Source of the DNA: Eubacteriales Family XIII. Incertae Sedis bacterium | GTDB lineage: Bacteria > Bacillota > Clostridia > Peptostreptococcales > Anaerovoracaceae | Direction: 5' to 3' | Length of the DNA: 15,896 nucleotides | Assembly: GCA_031263335.1 (NCBI GenBank) | Contig: JAISGB010000146.1 | Span: 1 to 15,896 of the forward strand | Shown here: piece by piece, positions 14,545 to 15,896 of the stretch | Position numbering within the stretch: position 1 is the first letter of the stretch | Layout: each line of letters opens with the position of its first letter | Position numbers and translations under genes: made by a program | Notes under the pieces: model-generated | Told to the model about the DNA's origin: nothing | Database searches by the model: none | Seen by the model: the letters and a program-made list of their open reading frames with translations, nothing else

Positions 14545-15843
14545 ATGAACACGGATCGCAAGCGCAACGCGGTTTTGATAAACCCGCCCTATGGCGGCGT
14601 CGATGATGACGCGCTCGAGGAGAATCTGGGGCTTTCTTATATCGCGGGCTATTTGCGGGAACGCGGAATCGACACGGCGATCTGTGAAATGACCGGCAAG
14701 GAACCGCTCGATACAAAATTGGCCGCGTTGCATATTGCCGATGTGTACGGAATCAGTATGTACTCCACCGCCGTTGAAAGCACGAAGTCGATCATACGGC
14801 ATATCAGGCGGATTGCCCCGGCGGCGCCGATCTATTTGGGCGGTCCCCACCCGTCGGCTTTGCCGGAAGAATCACTGGCGGAATTGGGCGCGGACGGGGT
14901 TATCGTCGGTGAAGGCGAAGCAGCTTTTTATGCGGTTGTCTTGGCGGCCAACGAGGGGAATCCGATCGGCGGCGTGATACGGGGTGAACAGGAAACCGAC
15001 TTGGACAGAATCCCGTTCCCCGCCAGAGACATGGTGGAACGCGGGCGCTTCACCAGACGGTTGAATGGGGAACCTTGTATCTCAATGCTGACAAGCCGCG
15101 GTTGTCCGTACAGCTGTCTGCATTGCAACAGCATTGTCATGGGCGGCGCCGGCGTCGGGTTTCGATTCCGTTCCGTTGAAAACGTCATTGAAGAAATCCG
15201 CCTGATAAAGGAGTTGGGATACCGCAATATCCGTTTCAATGACGACAATTTTCTCGCCAATCCTCGGCTTCATGAATTGTTGGCCGCCATAGCGAAGGAG
15301 GATATTCTCTTTCGCGTTTTCGGGCGGGTGGAGGACTATAAACCGGACACTTGCGCATTGCTTAAAAATGCGGGCTGTCAAATGCTGTCGGCCGGCATAG
15401 AATCCTGTAACCCCGACAATCTGCGTTTTCTGCGAAAACACGGCATGTTAAAGTACATGAATCATCTGACGGCGGCGAAGGAGCGCGGCCTTGCCGTACG
15501 CGCGTCTTTTATGGTGGGACTGCCTTACGATACGGACGCGAGCATCGAGCGGTACTTCACCGAAGCGTCCGGGCTTGCCATTGACGAATACGCTGTATAC
15601 GGCCTCATCCCATATCCCGGAACCGCCCTGTATGCCAACCCCGAACAATACAACTATTACATAACCTCGTTCGATTTTTCACGGTATATGCAAATAGGCA
15701 AGGGCGGCGAATCGTGTTTTGTCTTGGGTTACGACGACGGTGTGAACGCGTTTACGCCGGAGGATGTGCGGCGATGGCACAGGCGGGCAAATGAATTGCT
15801 TGGAAATCGCCTGAAACATATGAGGGACAGCGCGGTGCAATAG
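14545..15843 (+). CDS. B12-binding radical SAM protein
   Basis: This 432-residue protein combines a cobalamin-binding domain with a radical SAM domain. Residues about 8-140 form the B12-binding Rossmann fold (VLINPPYGG, LGLSYIAGYL, YGISMYSTAV, YLGGPHPSALPEE, GVIVGEGE). The DxHxxG histidine motif is absent, as is usual in this class. The radical SAM core begins near 178 with MLTSRGCPYSCLHC (Cys187, Cys191, Cys194). It continues with RFNDDNF, a GIES strand and FMVGLPYDT, a BchE-like arrangement. Such enzymes methylate unactivated carbons or carry out ring and rearrangement chemistry; which applies here cannot be told. It starts four bases after the previous stop and ends the visible operon. Confidence 0.93.
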   Translation: MNTDRKRNAVLINPPYGGVDDDALEENLGLSYIAGYLRERGIDTAICEMTGKEPLDTKLAALHIADVYGISMYSTAVESTKSIIRHIRRIAPAAPIYLGGPHPSALPEESLAELGADGVIVGEGEAAFYAVVLAANEGNPIGGVIRGEQETDLDRIPFPARDMVERGRFTRRLNGEPCISMLTSRGCPYSCLHCNSIVMGGAGVGFRFRSVENVIEEIRLIKELGYRNIRFNDDNFLANPRLHELLAAIAKEDILFRVFGRVEDYKPDTCALLKNAGCQMLSAGIESCNPDNLRFLRKHGMLKYMNHLTAAKERGLAVRASFMVGLPYDTDASIERYFTEASGLAIDEYAVYGLIPYPGTALYANPEQYNYYITSFDFSRYMQIGKGGESCFVLGYDDGVNAFTPEDVRRWHRRANELLGNRLKHMRDSAVQ

Positions 15844-15850
15844 CAATTTT

Positions 15851-15856
15851 CGGAGG
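15851..15856 (+). other. Ribosome-binding-like site at the window edge
   Basis: CGGAGG follows the B12 radical SAM gene by seven bases and would suit a fifth gene in the operon. No ATG, GTG or TTG lies at a normal distance after it, so a downstream gene cannot be supported from the 53 bases left. Confidence 0.3.
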
Positions 15857-15896
15857 CAATAACAGGTTCTTAGAGCTGTGCTGTCAAGGGTATTTC

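Noticed and set aside
11372..15843. Precursor peptide gene inside the radical SAM operon
   Set aside because: The gaps between the genes are under ten bases and no other short frame with a ribosome binding site was seen. Any precursor must lie outside the window.

Overview
The window looks like part of the chromosome of a Clostridia-type Firmicute with moderately high GC. This rests on the SRP RNA–dnaX–ybaB–recR order that is typical of Firmicutes, on a class II aldolase that reads like clostridial enzymes, and on frequent GTG and TTG starts. No stretch longer than about 200 bases lacks a gene. I see no tRNA, rRNA, CRISPR array or transposase.

Layout. (1) 11-1427: the acetolactate synthase small subunit (ilvN) meets, tail to tail, a class II fructose-bisphosphate aldolase gene whose reading frame is cut by one in-frame TAG. 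(2) 1615-5947: an envelope block with a small membrane-anchored MltG-like protein, a lipoprotein polysaccharide deacetylase carrying an InlB-type repeat, a membrane-anchored GH25 muramidase, the tRNA editing deaminase tadA, and an exported Ig-like protein with a basic cytoplasmic tail. (3) 6007-8354: ispE of the MEP isoprenoid pathway, then on the other strand an AAA/DUF4143 ATPase that is probably accessory. (4) 8478-11360: an information-processing operon with a strong promoter, a small SRP RNA, a short dnaX, ybaB and recR, followed by cytidine deaminase. (5) 11372-15843: four tightly packed radical SAM genes. Three have SPASM-like C-terminal cysteine sets and the last has a B12-binding domain. 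They form an apparent operon starting 11 bases after cdd.

Two things stand out. The radical SAM quartet has the architecture of a natural-product or peptide-modification pathway, yet no precursor, transporter or protease is visible in the window, so its substrate is unknown. In addition, a short intergenic repeat with a CGCGACCGTTG core occurs at three places: upstream of fba, between dnaX and ybaB, and between recR and cdd. At dnaX it forms a perfect 13-base inverted repeat that also supplies the last codons of the gene.

All calls come from reading the sequence and from remembered family motifs. No database search or folding calculation was run.
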